From: Chloroflexota bacterium
Lineage (GTDB): Bacteria; Chloroflexota; Anaerolineae; Promineifilales; Promineifilaceae
Direction: 5' to 3'
Length of the DNA stretch: 13,289 nt
NCBI GenBank assembly: GCA_024223125.1
Contig: JAAEOP010000893.1
Location: 1 to 13,289, forward strand
Every line of letters starts with the position of its first letter. The first letter of the stretch is position 1. Position numbers and translations under genes: made by a program. Of the stretch, positions 1 to 7,089 are shown piece after piece. A model generated the notes under the pieces. The model was not told where the DNA came from. It did no database searches and saw only the letters and a list, made by a program, of their open reading frames with translations.

Positions 1-1050
1 CAGGCCATCATCAATACCTTGCGCGGCCGGGTAGATTTTGAACATGGAACTGTTCATCTGCCAGAAATGAACCTGACGCCAGAACTAGTCAATCGCTTGC
101 AGAAAATTTACATTGTGGCCTGTGGAACCAGCTATTATGCCGGACTGGTAGGCAAGTACATGATCGAATCCCTGACCCGTATTCCGGTAGAAGTGGAGTA
201 CGCCTCCGAATTTCGGTATTATGATCCGATTATTGATGGGAACACGGCCGTTCTCTCCATTACTCAATCCGGCGAAACGGCCGATACTCTGGCCGCCAGC
301 GAACAAGCCAAAGAGCAAGGGGCCATTTTATGGAGCATTGTCAACGCCTTTGGCAGCCAATCCATGCGTGTTTCCGATGGCTACATAGCTATGCAGGCCG
401 GACCAGAAATCGGCGTAGCCAGCACCAAAGCGTTTATTGCTTCGCTGGTAGATTTGTACCTGCTGGCCTGCGTATTGGGAGAGATGCGGGGTACGCTTTC
501 CCCAGAACGGCTGTACCAATTGGTGCAAGATGCAGCCCATCTGCCTGACCTGGCCGGCCGTGTTCTGGACCATGATGCCGAGTATGAAGAATTAGCCCAC
601 CAATTTGTCAAAGCGGAAGATTTCCTATTTTTGGGACGGGGTATCAACTACCCTGTGGCCTTGGAAGGGGCGCTCAAGCTCAAAGAAATCAGCTACATTC
701 ATGCCGAAGGCTACCCGGCCGGGGAAATGAAACACGGCCCCATCGCCCTGATTGATGATGCTATGCCCGTTGTGGCCGTCGTCACTAAAGACCCGCTTTA
801 CGAAAAGATGGTCAGCCAGATACAGCAAGCCAAAGCCCGCGGTGGAACCGTTATCGCTCTGGCTACAGAAGGAGACGAAGCCATTCGTACAAAAGCAGAT
901 GTGGTGATTTACGTCCCCCCCACACCCATGCTGCTGGCCCCTATCGTCAACACCATTCCTTTGCAATTACTCAGCTATCACATCGCTGTCTGGCGTGGCT
1001 GCGATGTAGACCAACCGCGTAATTTGGCTAAATCTGTGACGGTGGAGTGA
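1..1050 (+). CDS. glmS: Glutamine-fructose-6-phosphate aminotransferase, C-terminal part (5' end outside window)
   Basis: Makes glucosamine-6-phosphate from fructose-6-phosphate and glutamine, the first step of UDP-GlcNAc synthesis in the cytoplasm. The open frame runs in from base 1 (Q-A-I-I-N-T-L-R-G-R), so the TTG at 19 is not the start; roughly the N-terminal 260 residues, the glutamine amidohydrolase domain, lie upstream. What remains is the tandem SIS isomerase half. The first SIS domain shows ACGTSYYAG and SITQSGETADT for sugar-phosphate binding, then EIGVASTKAF. The second shows the FLGRG and ALEGALKLKEISYIHAEG signature followed by GEMKHGP. The protein ends in PRNLAKSVTVE, the conserved GlmS C-terminus with the catalytic lysine. 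It converges on pyrB across a 48-base gap that holds a hairpin. No anomaly in the part seen. Confidence 0.96.
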   Translation, partial: QAIINTLRGRVDFEHGTVHLPEMNLTPELVNRLQKIYIVACGTSYYAGLVGKYMIESLTRIPVEVEYASEFRYYDPIIDGNTAVLSITQSGETADTLAASEQAKEQGAILWSIVNAFGSQSMRVSDGYIAMQAGPEIGVASTKAFIASLVDLYLLACVLGEMRGTLSPERLYQLVQDAAHLPDLAGRVLDHDAEYEELAHQFVKAEDFLFLGRGINYPVALEGALKLKEISYIHAEGYPAGEMKHGPIALIDDAMPVVAVVTKDPLYEKMVSQIQQAKARGGTVIALATEGDEAIRTKADVVIYVPPTPMLLAPIVNTIPLQLLSYHIAVWRGCDVDQPRNLAKSVTVE

Positions 1051-1062
1051 ACTGACATTCTA

Positions 1063-1098
1063 GGGATTGAGAGATTGGACTAATCTCCCAATCTCCCC
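1063..1098. terminator. Shared hairpin between convergent glmS and pyrB
   Basis: GAGATT (1071-1076) pairs with AATCTC (1082-1087) over a 5-base loop. The stem continues outward with GGGATTG against CAATCTCCC, with one mismatch and one bulge. It fills the gap between the two convergent stop codons, so it can act as a bidirectional transcription end. There is no clear T-tract. The same GATTGGGAGATT-type word reappears in the hairpin after fhs (8994-9043). Confidence 0.55.
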
Positions 1099-2091
1099 TT
1101 AAGCTTTACCCAACACGGCCGCCAACAACGCCATCCGAATATACATCCCGTTTCTAACCTGCCGGAAATAGGCAGCACGGGGATCATCGTCTACAGCATA
1201 ATGAATTTCACCCACACGCGGCAGAGGGTGCATGACGACCATTTTCTTCTTTGCCTGTTCCATTAACTCTGGCGTAATTTCGTAATAATTCTTCACTTCT
1301 TCATATTGAGCCATATCAGAAAAGCGTTCTTTTTGTACACGAGTGACGTATAAGATATCTGCATTTTCAATCACATCAGCCACATCATGTGTCTCACGTA
1401 CATTAAGACCAGCGTCAATGATATTGTTCATTATGTTTAGTGGCAGGCGCAAGATTTCTGGGGAAACGTAGCGCAGGCTGACATTGTATTGGAGGAGAAG
1501 TTTGGTAAGGGAATGGACAGTACGGCCGTATCTTAAATCCCCAATCATCGCAATCTTCAAGCCATCAATTGTGCCCAATTCTTCTCGAATGGTGAACAAA
1601 TCCAACAATGCCTGGGTGGGGTGTTCGCCCGGCCCATCTCCAGCATTGATGACAGGAATATCGGCATAATCGGCCGCCAGTTTGGCAGCCCCAATTTCCG
1701 GGTGACGCAGCACAATCACATCAGAATATTGCTCTAACGTGCGTATCGTATCGGCCAATGTCTCCCCTTTGCTGACCGAGCTAAACTGCACCCCTTGCGT
1801 AATGGGAATGACGCTGCCGCCCAACCGTTCCATGGCCGCAATAAACGAGGAACTGGTACGGGTACTGGGTTCATAAAAGAGGCAAGCCAGCACGTGCCCG
1901 CGCAGCAAATCGGCGCCCCCCGCTCGTTGTGCCAGTTCGCGCATTTCACGGGAACGGCCAAAAATATAGTCTATCTTTTCCTTGTCAAATTGGGCCACCG
2001 ACAAAATGTCATCCCCAGTAAACCCATTGCCCATATCAGAACTGCTTTCCATTTCATCATAATTAAATAAAGGCTTCAACTTGAGTGTCAT
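1099..2091 (-). CDS. pyrB: Aspartate carbamoyltransferase catalytic subunit, CAD-like
   Basis: Condenses carbamoyl phosphate with aspartate to give carbamoyl-aspartate, the committed step of de novo pyrimidine synthesis. 330 residues from the ATG at 2091, chosen because AGGAGAG lies just upstream; the frame stays open to 2139, but that extension runs into an intergenic hairpin. Visible motifs: [12 protein letters not shown] with the carbamoyl-phosphate loop STRTS (76-80), K108 in [18 protein letters not shown] (151-160), [11 protein letters not shown] (184-194) and a late HPLPR. The C-terminal [11 protein letters not shown] and [10 protein letters not shown], and the FTIREELGT stretch, match the ATCase domain of animal CAD as I remember it better than E. 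coli PyrB. It lies downstream of pyrC in the same direction and is probably cotranscribed. No pyrI regulatory-chain gene is visible here. Confidence 0.95.
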   Translation of the reverse strand: MTLKLKPLFNYDEMESSSDMGNGFTGDDILSVAQFDKEKIDYIFGRSREMRELAQRAGGADLLRGHVLACLFYEPSTRTSSSFIAAMERLGGSVIPITQGVQFSSVSKGETLADTIRTLEQYSDVIVLRHPEIGAAKLAADYADIPVINAGDGPGEHPTQALLDLFTIREELGTIDGLKIAMIGDLRYGRTVHSLTKLLLQYNVSLRYVSPEILRLPLNIMNNIIDAGLNVRETHDVADVIENADILYVTRVQKERFSDMAQYEEVKNYYEITPELMEQAKKKMVVMHPLPRVGEIHYAVDDDPRAAYFRQVRNGMYIRMALLAAVLGKA

Positions 2092-2109
2092 TTTTTCTCT
2101 CCTTGTAGG

Positions 2110-2145
2110 TAGTGGTTGGTGATTAGTACAAGCCACCAACCACTA
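2110..2145. repeat. Perfect 12-bp inverted repeat between pyrC and pyrB
   Basis: TAGTGGTTGGTG (2110-2121) and CACCAACCACTA (2134-2145) are exact complements with a 12-base loop. The hairpin occupies almost the whole pyrC-pyrB gap and ends about 10 bases before the pyrB Shine-Dalgarno on the minus strand. There is no T-tract, so it is more likely an mRNA-stabilising or processing element, or one of the reiterated-word intergenic repeats, than a terminator. Confidence 0.6.
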
Positions 2146-2154
2146 TTCACATTT

Positions 2155-3213
2155 TCATGGAATCACTTGCCCAAAGCCTGGTTCAGCCAGCACCTTGCCA
2201 TCTTCAAACACAACACGGCCGCGCAGCGTCACACGACGAACACGACCAGCTACCTGACGGCCGTCAAACGGCGTCCAACCACACTTACTATGCAAATTCT
2301 CATTTTTGATTGTGTGCGGCCGCATTTCCACTTCTACTTGGGAATCCGGTTGTTCGGGCAGGTTATAAATGCGGCGCGGGTTACTGTGCATCAGCTCGAT
2401 GAGACGGTTAAGGGTAAGACGGTTTTGGGTCACGGCCGTTAACATCAACAACAACGACGTTTCCAATCCGGCCACACCTGGAGGGGGCGTCTCCGACCGC
2501 TTCTCCGCCAGCGTATGGGGGGCGTGGTCGGTGGCAATGCAATCAATCGTGTCCGGCAAATGCTCCCACAAAGCAGCCACATCATCTGGCGACCCCAACA
2601 CCGGCCGCATATCTGCTAACGTCCCCAACCGTTCAAAATCGGATTCATCCATAAACAAATGATGGGGTGTCACCTCACACGTCACCGGCAGTCCATGCGC
2701 TTTGGCGTCGGCAATCAGCTCAATTTCCTCCCGGCGGCTGATGTGGCAAAAGTGAACCGGCCGATCGTATGTGGCCGCCAGCCCAATACCCGCAGCCACA
2801 CTTTGCTTTTCTGCGTGCATGGCAATCAGCTTTTCGCGGGGCCATTTTTGGAAGCATGTTCGCAAAGTGGGTACATCTTCTATCCGCAAAGGACCAAAGG
2901 TATCATTCAAGTATATTTTTAAGGCTACCGCATATGAGGCTAATTCGGGTAATTGTGCCATCTGTTCCGGGCTGGCGCCGGCAAACAAGCCTACATCACA
3001 ACGAATATTTTGTTTTGCTTGAGTATGAGTGTGACTGATGATGGCGGCCGTACTCAACGGCGGTGATGTATTGGGCATCCCCAAAATGATGGTAATACCG
3101 CCGGCTAATGCGGCCGCCGTTCCCGTCCGAAAATCCTCTTTATGCTCGCCGCCAGGCACACGCAAATGCGTATGCACATCCACCAGGCCAGGTAAAATAA
3201 ATGTATCTGTCAT
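2155..3213 (-). CDS. pyrC: Dihydroorotase, CAD-type, compact form
   Basis: Cyclises carbamoyl-aspartate to dihydroorotate, the step after PyrB. 352 residues; the ATG at 3213 follows GGAGAA at normal spacing. The protein begins straight at the barrel (LPGLVDVHTHLRVPGG) and lacks the roughly 50-residue N-terminal strand region of usual class I enzymes. Metal-site residues fit CAD dihydroorotase: H14 and H16 (HxH), K99 in ALKIYLNDTF (the carbamylated lysine in CAD), H133 in AMHAEKQ, C156-H157 in HFCHIS and D229 in ATDHAPH. VTCEVTPHHLF and the 240s loop SETPPPGVAGLET are also conserved. The order pyrC then pyrB repeats the DHO-ATC domain order of CAD. A leader terminator suggests control by attenuation. 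Confidence 0.94.
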   Translation of the reverse strand: MTDTFILPGLVDVHTHLRVPGGEHKEDFRTGTAAALAGGITIILGMPNTSPPLSTAAIISHTHTQAKQNIRCDVGLFAGASPEQMAQLPELASYAVALKIYLNDTFGPLRIEDVPTLRTCFQKWPREKLIAMHAEKQSVAAGIGLAATYDRPVHFCHISRREEIELIADAKAHGLPVTCEVTPHHLFMDESDFERLGTLADMRPVLGSPDDVAALWEHLPDTIDCIATDHAPHTLAEKRSETPPPGVAGLETSLLLMLTAVTQNRLTLNRLIELMHSNPRRIYNLPEQPDSQVEVEMRPHTIKNENLHSKCGWTPFDGRQVAGRVRRVTLRGRVVFEDGKVLAEPGFGQVIP

Positions 3214-3215
3214 GT

Positions 3216-3272
3216 TTAATTCTCCAGAGCAAAAAAAAAGCCCGATCCTTTAGGATCAGGCTTTTGCATCAT
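3216..3272 (-). other. Possible 18-codon leader peptide ORF of pyrC
   Basis: On the minus strand a frame starts at tandem ATG codons (3272 and 3269) and ends with TAA at 3218-3216, two bases before the pyrC ATG. It reads MMQKPDPKGSGFFFALEN. It spans the whole terminator hairpin and its U-tract, which encodes three Phe. The end of the frame contains the pyrC Shine-Dalgarno. There is no Shine-Dalgarno before its own ATG, so translation is doubtful. It may simply be the frame that any such terminator leaves open. Confidence 0.25.
3231..3265 (-). terminator. Rho-independent terminator/attenuator in the pyrC leader
   Basis: On the minus strand the stem AAAAGCCTGATCC / GGATCGGGCTTTT (13 pairs, one G-U) closes a TAAA loop and runs into nine T. 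It lies 18 bases upstream of the pyrC start. The nearest gene to the right (methyltransferase) points the other way, so no minus-strand gene needs ending here. The hairpin therefore most likely conditions read-through into pyrC-pyrB. I see no PyrR-box-like sequence and no obvious antiterminator. Confidence 0.75.
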
Positions 3273-3308
3273 TGTGGAAATGAAACAGGTATGGGTGGTA
3301 ATAGTCGC

Positions 3309-3337
3309 TTATTTTGCTGTCGTTTACTACCGGTCAA
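3309..3337 (-). promoter_or_regulatory. Candidate pyrC-pyrB promoter
   Basis: On the minus strand TTGACC (3337-3332) is followed after 17 bases by AAATAA (3314-3309). The -35 is good and the -10 poor. It lies upstream of the leader terminator, as an attenuated transcript would require. Around it, GGTATGG on the minus strand (3357-3351) could pair with CCATACC on either side (3398-3392 and near 3294-3288), but both partners matter only if transcription starts further upstream. Confidence 0.35.
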
Positions 3338-3424
3338 AGAGATCATCAAACCATACCTTTTATAATTGATGGGTGTTTTTTGTACCGGGTTGGTATGGTA
3401 TCATGGTTAATGGATATAATCCAA

Positions 3425-3453
3425 TTGAAACAGACAGCTACATTCGCTATACT
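3425..3453 (+). promoter_or_regulatory. Promoter of the methyltransferase gene
   Basis: TTGAAA (3425-3430), a 17-base spacer and TATACT (3448-3453) form a near-consensus sigma-70 type promoter about 38 bases before the ATG at 3492. A second TATAAT (3415-3420) with TTGGTA at 19-base spacing lies just upstream and may be an alternative. Confidence 0.6.
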
Positions 3454-3491
3454 TAAGACAGTATGAAAATATCGAAGAGGTCGCTTTTTAG

Positions 3492-4277
3492 ATGATTGAG
3501 CAGACTTATGAGTTGCGCCAACAAGTCATTCAACGAGAGTTAGAATGGCATGAACAAGAATCACACCGCCGTTATCGGCTGGATGCCCTTCTTTACGATT
3601 CCCCCGCCTTTGATCCTGTAGTCAATGTAGGTCTGGGTTTTTTGCAGTTTCGGTCGGATGAATTAGTATTGGATATGGGCTGTGGAGAAGGCAAAGAAAC
3701 TTTGGCTTTAGCCAAACAAGGGTTAATGGTTATTTCCGTTGATTTATCTTTTACCCAGTTACAACGAGTTCGCGCGCTGGTTCAGGAACAATACCAAGAA
3801 GCCCAGGTACATTTTGTGCAGGCCAATGCAGAACAACTCCCTTTTGCCCCTCATAGTTTTCGCATCATTTATGGCAAAGCGATCTTGCACCATCTCGATC
3901 TGGCTTATTCTGCCCAACAGATACAAAAGCTGCTTCAGACCAACGGCCGTGCCTCCTTCGCTGAGCCCATGGCCCACCACCCAATGATCTGGTTAGGCCG
4001 CCGTCTGACCCCCAAACTACGCACACAAGACGAACATCCGTTAACCAACCAGGAAATGTCCTATTTCGCCCGCCAATTTCCCACGGCGCAAGAAAGTGAA
4101 TTTTATTTATTCACGCCTATCAGTTATATTTTTAGAATCTTCCCAAAACATGAAGGCGTTTTTAAATGGGTTCATACCCACTTAAACCGTCTGGATAATT
4201 GGTTTATGAAAACCATACCGGCGTGCAAACGCTTCGCCTGGTACAAAGTTGTTAATATACAGGGAGTACGTTTTTAG
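3492..4277 (+). CDS. Class I SAM-dependent methyltransferase
   Basis: Transfers a methyl group from S-adenosylmethionine; the acceptor cannot be read from the sequence. 261 residues. Motif I is VLDMGCGEG (59-67), the acidic ribose-binding end of strand 2 is VDLS (83-86), and a post-II AILHHLDLAY (131-140) places it near the UbiE/Methyltransf_11 group. The N-terminal 50 residues (charged, REL EWHEQESHRRYR-like) precede the fold and may contact substrate; the C-terminal 90 residues are basic and aromatic. GAAGAGG about 11 bases before the ATG is a loosely spaced ribosome site. It has its own promoter, diverges from pyrC and stands alone, with REP-like palindromes behind it. Lipid, quinone or glycan methylation are all possible. 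Confidence 0.85.
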   Translation: MIEQTYELRQQVIQRELEWHEQESHRRYRLDALLYDSPAFDPVVNVGLGFLQFRSDELVLDMGCGEGKETLALAKQGLMVISVDLSFTQLQRVRALVQEQYQEAQVHFVQANAEQLPFAPHSFRIIYGKAILHHLDLAYSAQQIQKLLQTNGRASFAEPMAHHPMIWLGRRLTPKLRTQDEHPLTNQEMSYFARQFPTAQESEFYLFTPISYIFRIFPKHEGVFKWVHTHLNRLDNWFMKTIPACKRFAWYKVVNIQGVRF

Positions 4278-4283
4278 GAATGA

Positions 4284-4398
4284 GGATTAAATAAAACCCG
4301 AAAGTTGTTATTCCTGCGAAGGCAGGAATCCATCTTTTCTGAGGAGTGGATACCCGCCTTTGCGGGTATGACAGATTAAAGTTTGGGGATTAAATAAA
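4284..4398. repeat. REP/BIME-like palindrome pair flanked by 12-bp direct repeats
   Basis: Two short hairpins stand in opposite orientation: ATTCCTGC-GAAG-GCAGGAAT (within 4307-4332) and ATACCCGC-CTTT-GCGGGTAT (within 4347-4373). The reverse complement of the second unit reads like the first, and the stem differences are compensated on both sides (CCTGC/GCAGG versus CCCGC/GCGGG). The pair is bracketed by exact copies of GGATTAAATAAA at 4284-4295 and 4387-4398. It resembles the widespread TTCCCGCGAAAGCGGGAA repeats of many bacteria. It may also serve as the transcription end of the methyltransferase gene. Confidence 0.75.
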
Positions 4399-4420
4399 TT
4401 CCCATTCCTTAGGAGCTATT

Positions 4421-5554
4421 ATGTCTCGTAAATATTTTGTTATCGCCATGCTGATTATCGCCATCAGCTTTACCCAAATACCACAACTTCAGGCCGGTCA
4501 ATCACAACGAGCGGATACGGCCGTTAACCTGACCCTCCCCACCCGCACCTCCACACCCGCACCGGCAGAACCCACTGCTGCCCCTACCAACCCGCCATCA
4601 AATCCGCAGCCAACCAATCCGCCATCAAACCCGCAGCCAACCAATCCGCCATCAAACCCACAGCCAACCAATCCACCTGCAAATCCGCAGCCAACCAACA
4701 CGTCTGTCCCCACATCTGTCCCCACAGCCATTCCTACTGCTGTACCGGCAACACCGGTAGGCGGCATTCTGCCCACGGCCGTACCATGCAGCAGCCAACC
4801 CACCATCCAGGTGACAAACGGCAGCTTTGCCAATGTCCGTACCGGGCCGGGCACAGATTATGAAATAAGCGGCCAGCTATTGCATTTAGAAGTACGCCCC
4901 ATCATTGGTCGGGCGGCCGAGGCTCCCTGGTGGGTCATCCAAATGCCGAATGGGGAATCTGGTTGGGTGGCCGATACCGTCGGTCTTATACAAGGGGACA
5001 CGAGTCTTGTTCCTATTATAGAGTTGCCTCTTATCGGCGGGGCAACTGTGACCCCGGCCGCACCCTGGCAGCCCACACCGCCAGCCAACTGCCCCACGCC
5101 GGAAGCAGAAGCAGCGCCAACCGCAACGACCGCGGCCAACAACAACCAACCCATCAATAATGACAATCTCCCCACGGCCCCCGCCTCCCCCGAAGATGTA
5201 CCCACGGATAGCGGAGCCTATGTTGAGGGCGCGACCTCAGGAGAAAACGTAGCTAAAACTGGCGTTACTGGCGAAAATGGAGAAGGTTATCCTACACCTG
5301 TGGCTGAGGAATTGGAGACAAACGTTAAATCAGTCACGGCCGTAACTCCCACCCCCACCGCCATCTCCCTGGCCGACAGCAGCCCCGCCGACGCCACAGC
5401 GCCAGAACCAATTGCAGCCGACCCCACTGCCAGCAATTCCACCGCGCCCGCCTCCACCGCGCCAATCGTTTCCGGTTCTGATCTCTTGTTGGCCGGAGCG
5501 GCCGTCTTGCTATTAGCTGGTATTGCCGCATTCGTCGTTATGAAACGCTTCTAA
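4421..5554 (+). CDS. Exported, membrane-anchored Pro/Thr-rich protein with an SH3b domain
   Basis: Probably a cell-envelope protein whose SH3b domain binds wall material or another extracytoplasmic ligand. 377 residues; the ATG follows TTAGGAG at good spacing. Residues 1-25 form a signal peptide (SRK, hydrophobic core, cleavage after LQA). A Pro/Thr-rich linker follows, with four tandem NPPSNPQPT-type units (57-92). The bacterial SH3 domain covers about 129-190, with NVRTGPGTDYEISG, PWWVIQMPNGESGWV and flanking Cys123. A second low-complexity Ala/Pro/Thr tract runs to about 350, and the protein ends in a membrane segment (about 355-374) closed by MKRF. No LPXTG motif, so it is anchored by the helix. 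The region after SH3b shows no recognisable fold. Similar proteins are common in Chloroflexota; the exact role is unknown. Confidence 0.8.
   Translation: MSRKYFVIAMLIIAISFTQIPQLQAGQSQRADTAVNLTLPTRTSTPAPAEPTAAPTNPPSNPQPTNPPSNPQPTNPPSNPQPTNPPANPQPTNTSVPTSVPTAIPTAVPATPVGGILPTAVPCSSQPTIQVTNGSFANVRTGPGTDYEISGQLLHLEVRPIIGRAAEAPWWVIQMPNGESGWVADTVGLIQGDTSLVPIIELPLIGGATVTPAAPWQPTPPANCPTPEAEAAPTATTAANNNQPINNDNLPTAPASPEDVPTDSGAYVEGATSGENVAKTGVTGENGEGYPTPVAEELETNVKSVTAVTPTPTAISLADSSPADATAPEPIAADPTASNSTAPASTAPIVSGSDLLLAGAAVLLLAGIAAFVVMKRF
4589..4696 (+). repeat. Tandem 27-bp coding repeat, four units
   Basis: Four in-frame units start at 4589, 4616, 4643 and 4670, each encoding NPPSNPQPT (the last NPPANPQPT). 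Units differ by only a few third-position changes, so the array is young and may vary in copy number. It spaces the SH3b domain from the signal peptide. Confidence 0.9.
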
Positions 5555-5557
5555 TAG

Positions 5558-5590
5558 AGAGGTTCCATCTTTTAGAAAGGTGGAACCTCT
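5558..5590. promoter_or_regulatory. 15-bp hairpin in front of the MFS start codon
   Basis: AGAGGTTCCATCTTT (5558-5572) pairs with AAAGGTGGAACCTCT (5576-5590) over a 3-base loop with a single G-U. It lies 3 bases after the upstream stop codon and ends 4 bases before the ATG at 5595, so the only purine-rich candidate ribosome site (AAAGGTGG) is buried in the stem. No T-tract follows. It can act as an intercistronic transcript end or as a translation block. Confidence 0.65.
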
Positions 5591-5594
5591 ACAC

Positions 5595-7034
5595 ATGACC
5601 CTCACGTCCCGGCTCCGCTCACGTTTCGATTTTTCCAAACGCCAATTATTCACCTTTACCGTTTTTATTGTGCTGGCCTCTTTAGACAATGCGGCCGCCG
5701 GCGTCCTTCCACCCCTTTACGCCATCATCTCCCGCGAACTCAACGCCAATGAAGCCGCATTAGGGTTGGTCACGGCCGTATACTTCATCATCGTCGCCAT
5801 TTCCGCAGCTTTTTGTGGGTATCGCGGCGACCAAAAACGGCGCAAACCACTACTCTTTTACGGAACGCTCATCTGGGTGACAGCCATGCTGCTGACTGGC
5901 CTGGCCCAAAATTATGCCCAATTTCTTTTTTTGCAGATGGTGACGGCCGTTGGCGTCGGTGGCATCGCTTCCATCGGTTTTAGCGTTATCAGCGATATCG
6001 TGCCTGTGGCGCGGCGTGGTCTGGCCTTGAGCTTATGGGGTATCTCCCAGGGAACAGGTGGCCTGGCCGGGGCATTGCTGGCGGGCACATTGGGCGCCTA
6101 CAATTGGCGTTACCCCTTCTTTGCTATTGCCGCCGCCGGGCTGCTGTTTGCCATCCTCTACCTCTTTACCCAGGAACCCCAACGCGGTCAATCTGAACCC
6201 GAATTGGCCCCCGTTTTTGCGACCGGACAAAGCTACACCTACCGCATCAATCACCACGATCTTAAACAAATCTTCCGCCAACCCAGTACCCGTTGGCTGC
6301 TGCTGCAAAGCTTCTTTTTCTCTCTGGCTTACGGTTCCATCCTCTGGGTTCCCCGTTGGGCCATCGCCCGCGTCCAGGCTGAAGGGTACGATCTGCAAAC
6401 GGCGACCATCGTCGGCAATCTGTTCATTGCCCTTTTCAGTATTGGCGCTCTTTTTTCCATCTTCACCGGCCACATTGGCGACTGGTGGGTCAAGCGGAAT
6501 CCTCGCGGCCGTGCCTACGTAGCTATGATTGGCTTATTTGCCTCCATTCCCTTTTTTACCCTCCTCTATTTTACTCCCTTGCACGGCGTCGCTATTCCCG
6601 CCGATGGCAATCTATTGCGAATTGGTTGGGCTGTTTTCATTAGCCTGTTTACCAATCACTGGGTACTGTTAGCCTTCTTCCTGGCTCTGGCGGCCCAAAG
6701 TCTACAAGCGGCAGATCCCCCCAACTGGGCGGCCATGATCACCGACGCCAATCTGCCGGAACATCGGGGCACAATTGTTGGCGCCAGCCGCCTCTTTCGC
6801 GCGTTGGGCAGCGCCCTGAGCGTGGCTGCGGCCGGTTGGTTAATTGTCCACCTAAATACCCCTGCGCCAGACAACTACGCCATCACTTTAGCCCTCTTCC
6901 AGGTAGTCGTCATACCAGCCGGAATTTGCTATTATAGAGTTAGCCAGACCATTGCTGACGATGTTGCCACCGCCAAATCCACGCTGGCACGTCGCGCCCT
7001 TAACAATCCACAATTGATAATTGACAATGGCTAA
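5595..7034 (+). CDS. Major facilitator superfamily transporter
   Basis: A secondary transporter of the inner membrane; the substrate is not evident. 479 residues from ATG 5595; a GTG at 5580 in the same frame would add five residues but lies inside the hairpin. About twelve hydrophobic segments are visible in two halves with a longer polar link near [11 protein letters not shown]. The loop after helix 2, [18 protein letters not shown], is a variant of MFS motif A, and a second such loop appears as [15 protein letters not shown] in the second half. The TM4-5 region has the Gly-rich [16 protein letters not shown] Spinster-like or multidrug family is possible. The last residues ([10 protein letters not shown]) are encoded by an intergenic repeat, so the original C-terminus was probably elsewhere. 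It lies between the SH3b gene and fhs on the same strand. Confidence 0.85.
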   Translation: MTLTSRLRSRFDFSKRQLFTFTVFIVLASLDNAAAGVLPPLYAIISRELNANEAALGLVTAVYFIIVAISAAFCGYRGDQKRRKPLLFYGTLIWVTAMLLTGLAQNYAQFLFLQMVTAVGVGGIASIGFSVISDIVPVARRGLALSLWGISQGTGGLAGALLAGTLGAYNWRYPFFAIAAAGLLFAILYLFTQEPQRGQSEPELAPVFATGQSYTYRINHHDLKQIFRQPSTRWLLLQSFFFSLAYGSILWVPRWAIARVQAEGYDLQTATIVGNLFIALFSIGALFSIFTGHIGDWWVKRNPRGRAYVAMIGLFASIPFFTLLYFTPLHGVAIPADGNLLRIGWAVFISLFTNHWVLLAFFLALAAQSLQAADPPNWAAMITDANLPEHRGTIVGASRLFRALGSALSVAAAGWLIVHLNTPAPDNYAITLALFQVVVIPAGICYYRVSQTIADDVATAKSTLARRALNNPQLIIDNG

Positions 7035-7070
7035 TTATCAATTGTCAATTGATTATTTACCATTGACAAT
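7011..7070. repeat. Overlapping alternative hairpins ahead of fhs
   Basis: CAATTGATAATT (7011-7022) pairs perfectly with AATTATCAATTG (7033-7044). ATTGTCAAT (7041-7049) pairs perfectly with ATTGACAAT (7062-7070). The two stems share 7041-7044, so they exclude each other in part. The second ends 5 bases before the fhs Shine-Dalgarno AAGGAG (7075-7080). The first contains the MFS stop codon in its loop/stem boundary. Confidence 0.6.
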
Positions 7071-7089
7071 TTTCAAGGAGAATTCCCAC

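Noticed and set aside
3231..3265. Reading this hairpin as a terminator for plus-strand transcription
   Set aside because: The plus strand has only four T after the stem and the nearest upstream plus-strand gene is glmS, 2.2 kb away; the nine-T tract is on the minus strand.
4498..5205. Long antisense frames opposite the SH3b gene
   Set aside because: They are Gly/Val repeats mirroring the Pro/Thr-rich coding strand, a composition effect.
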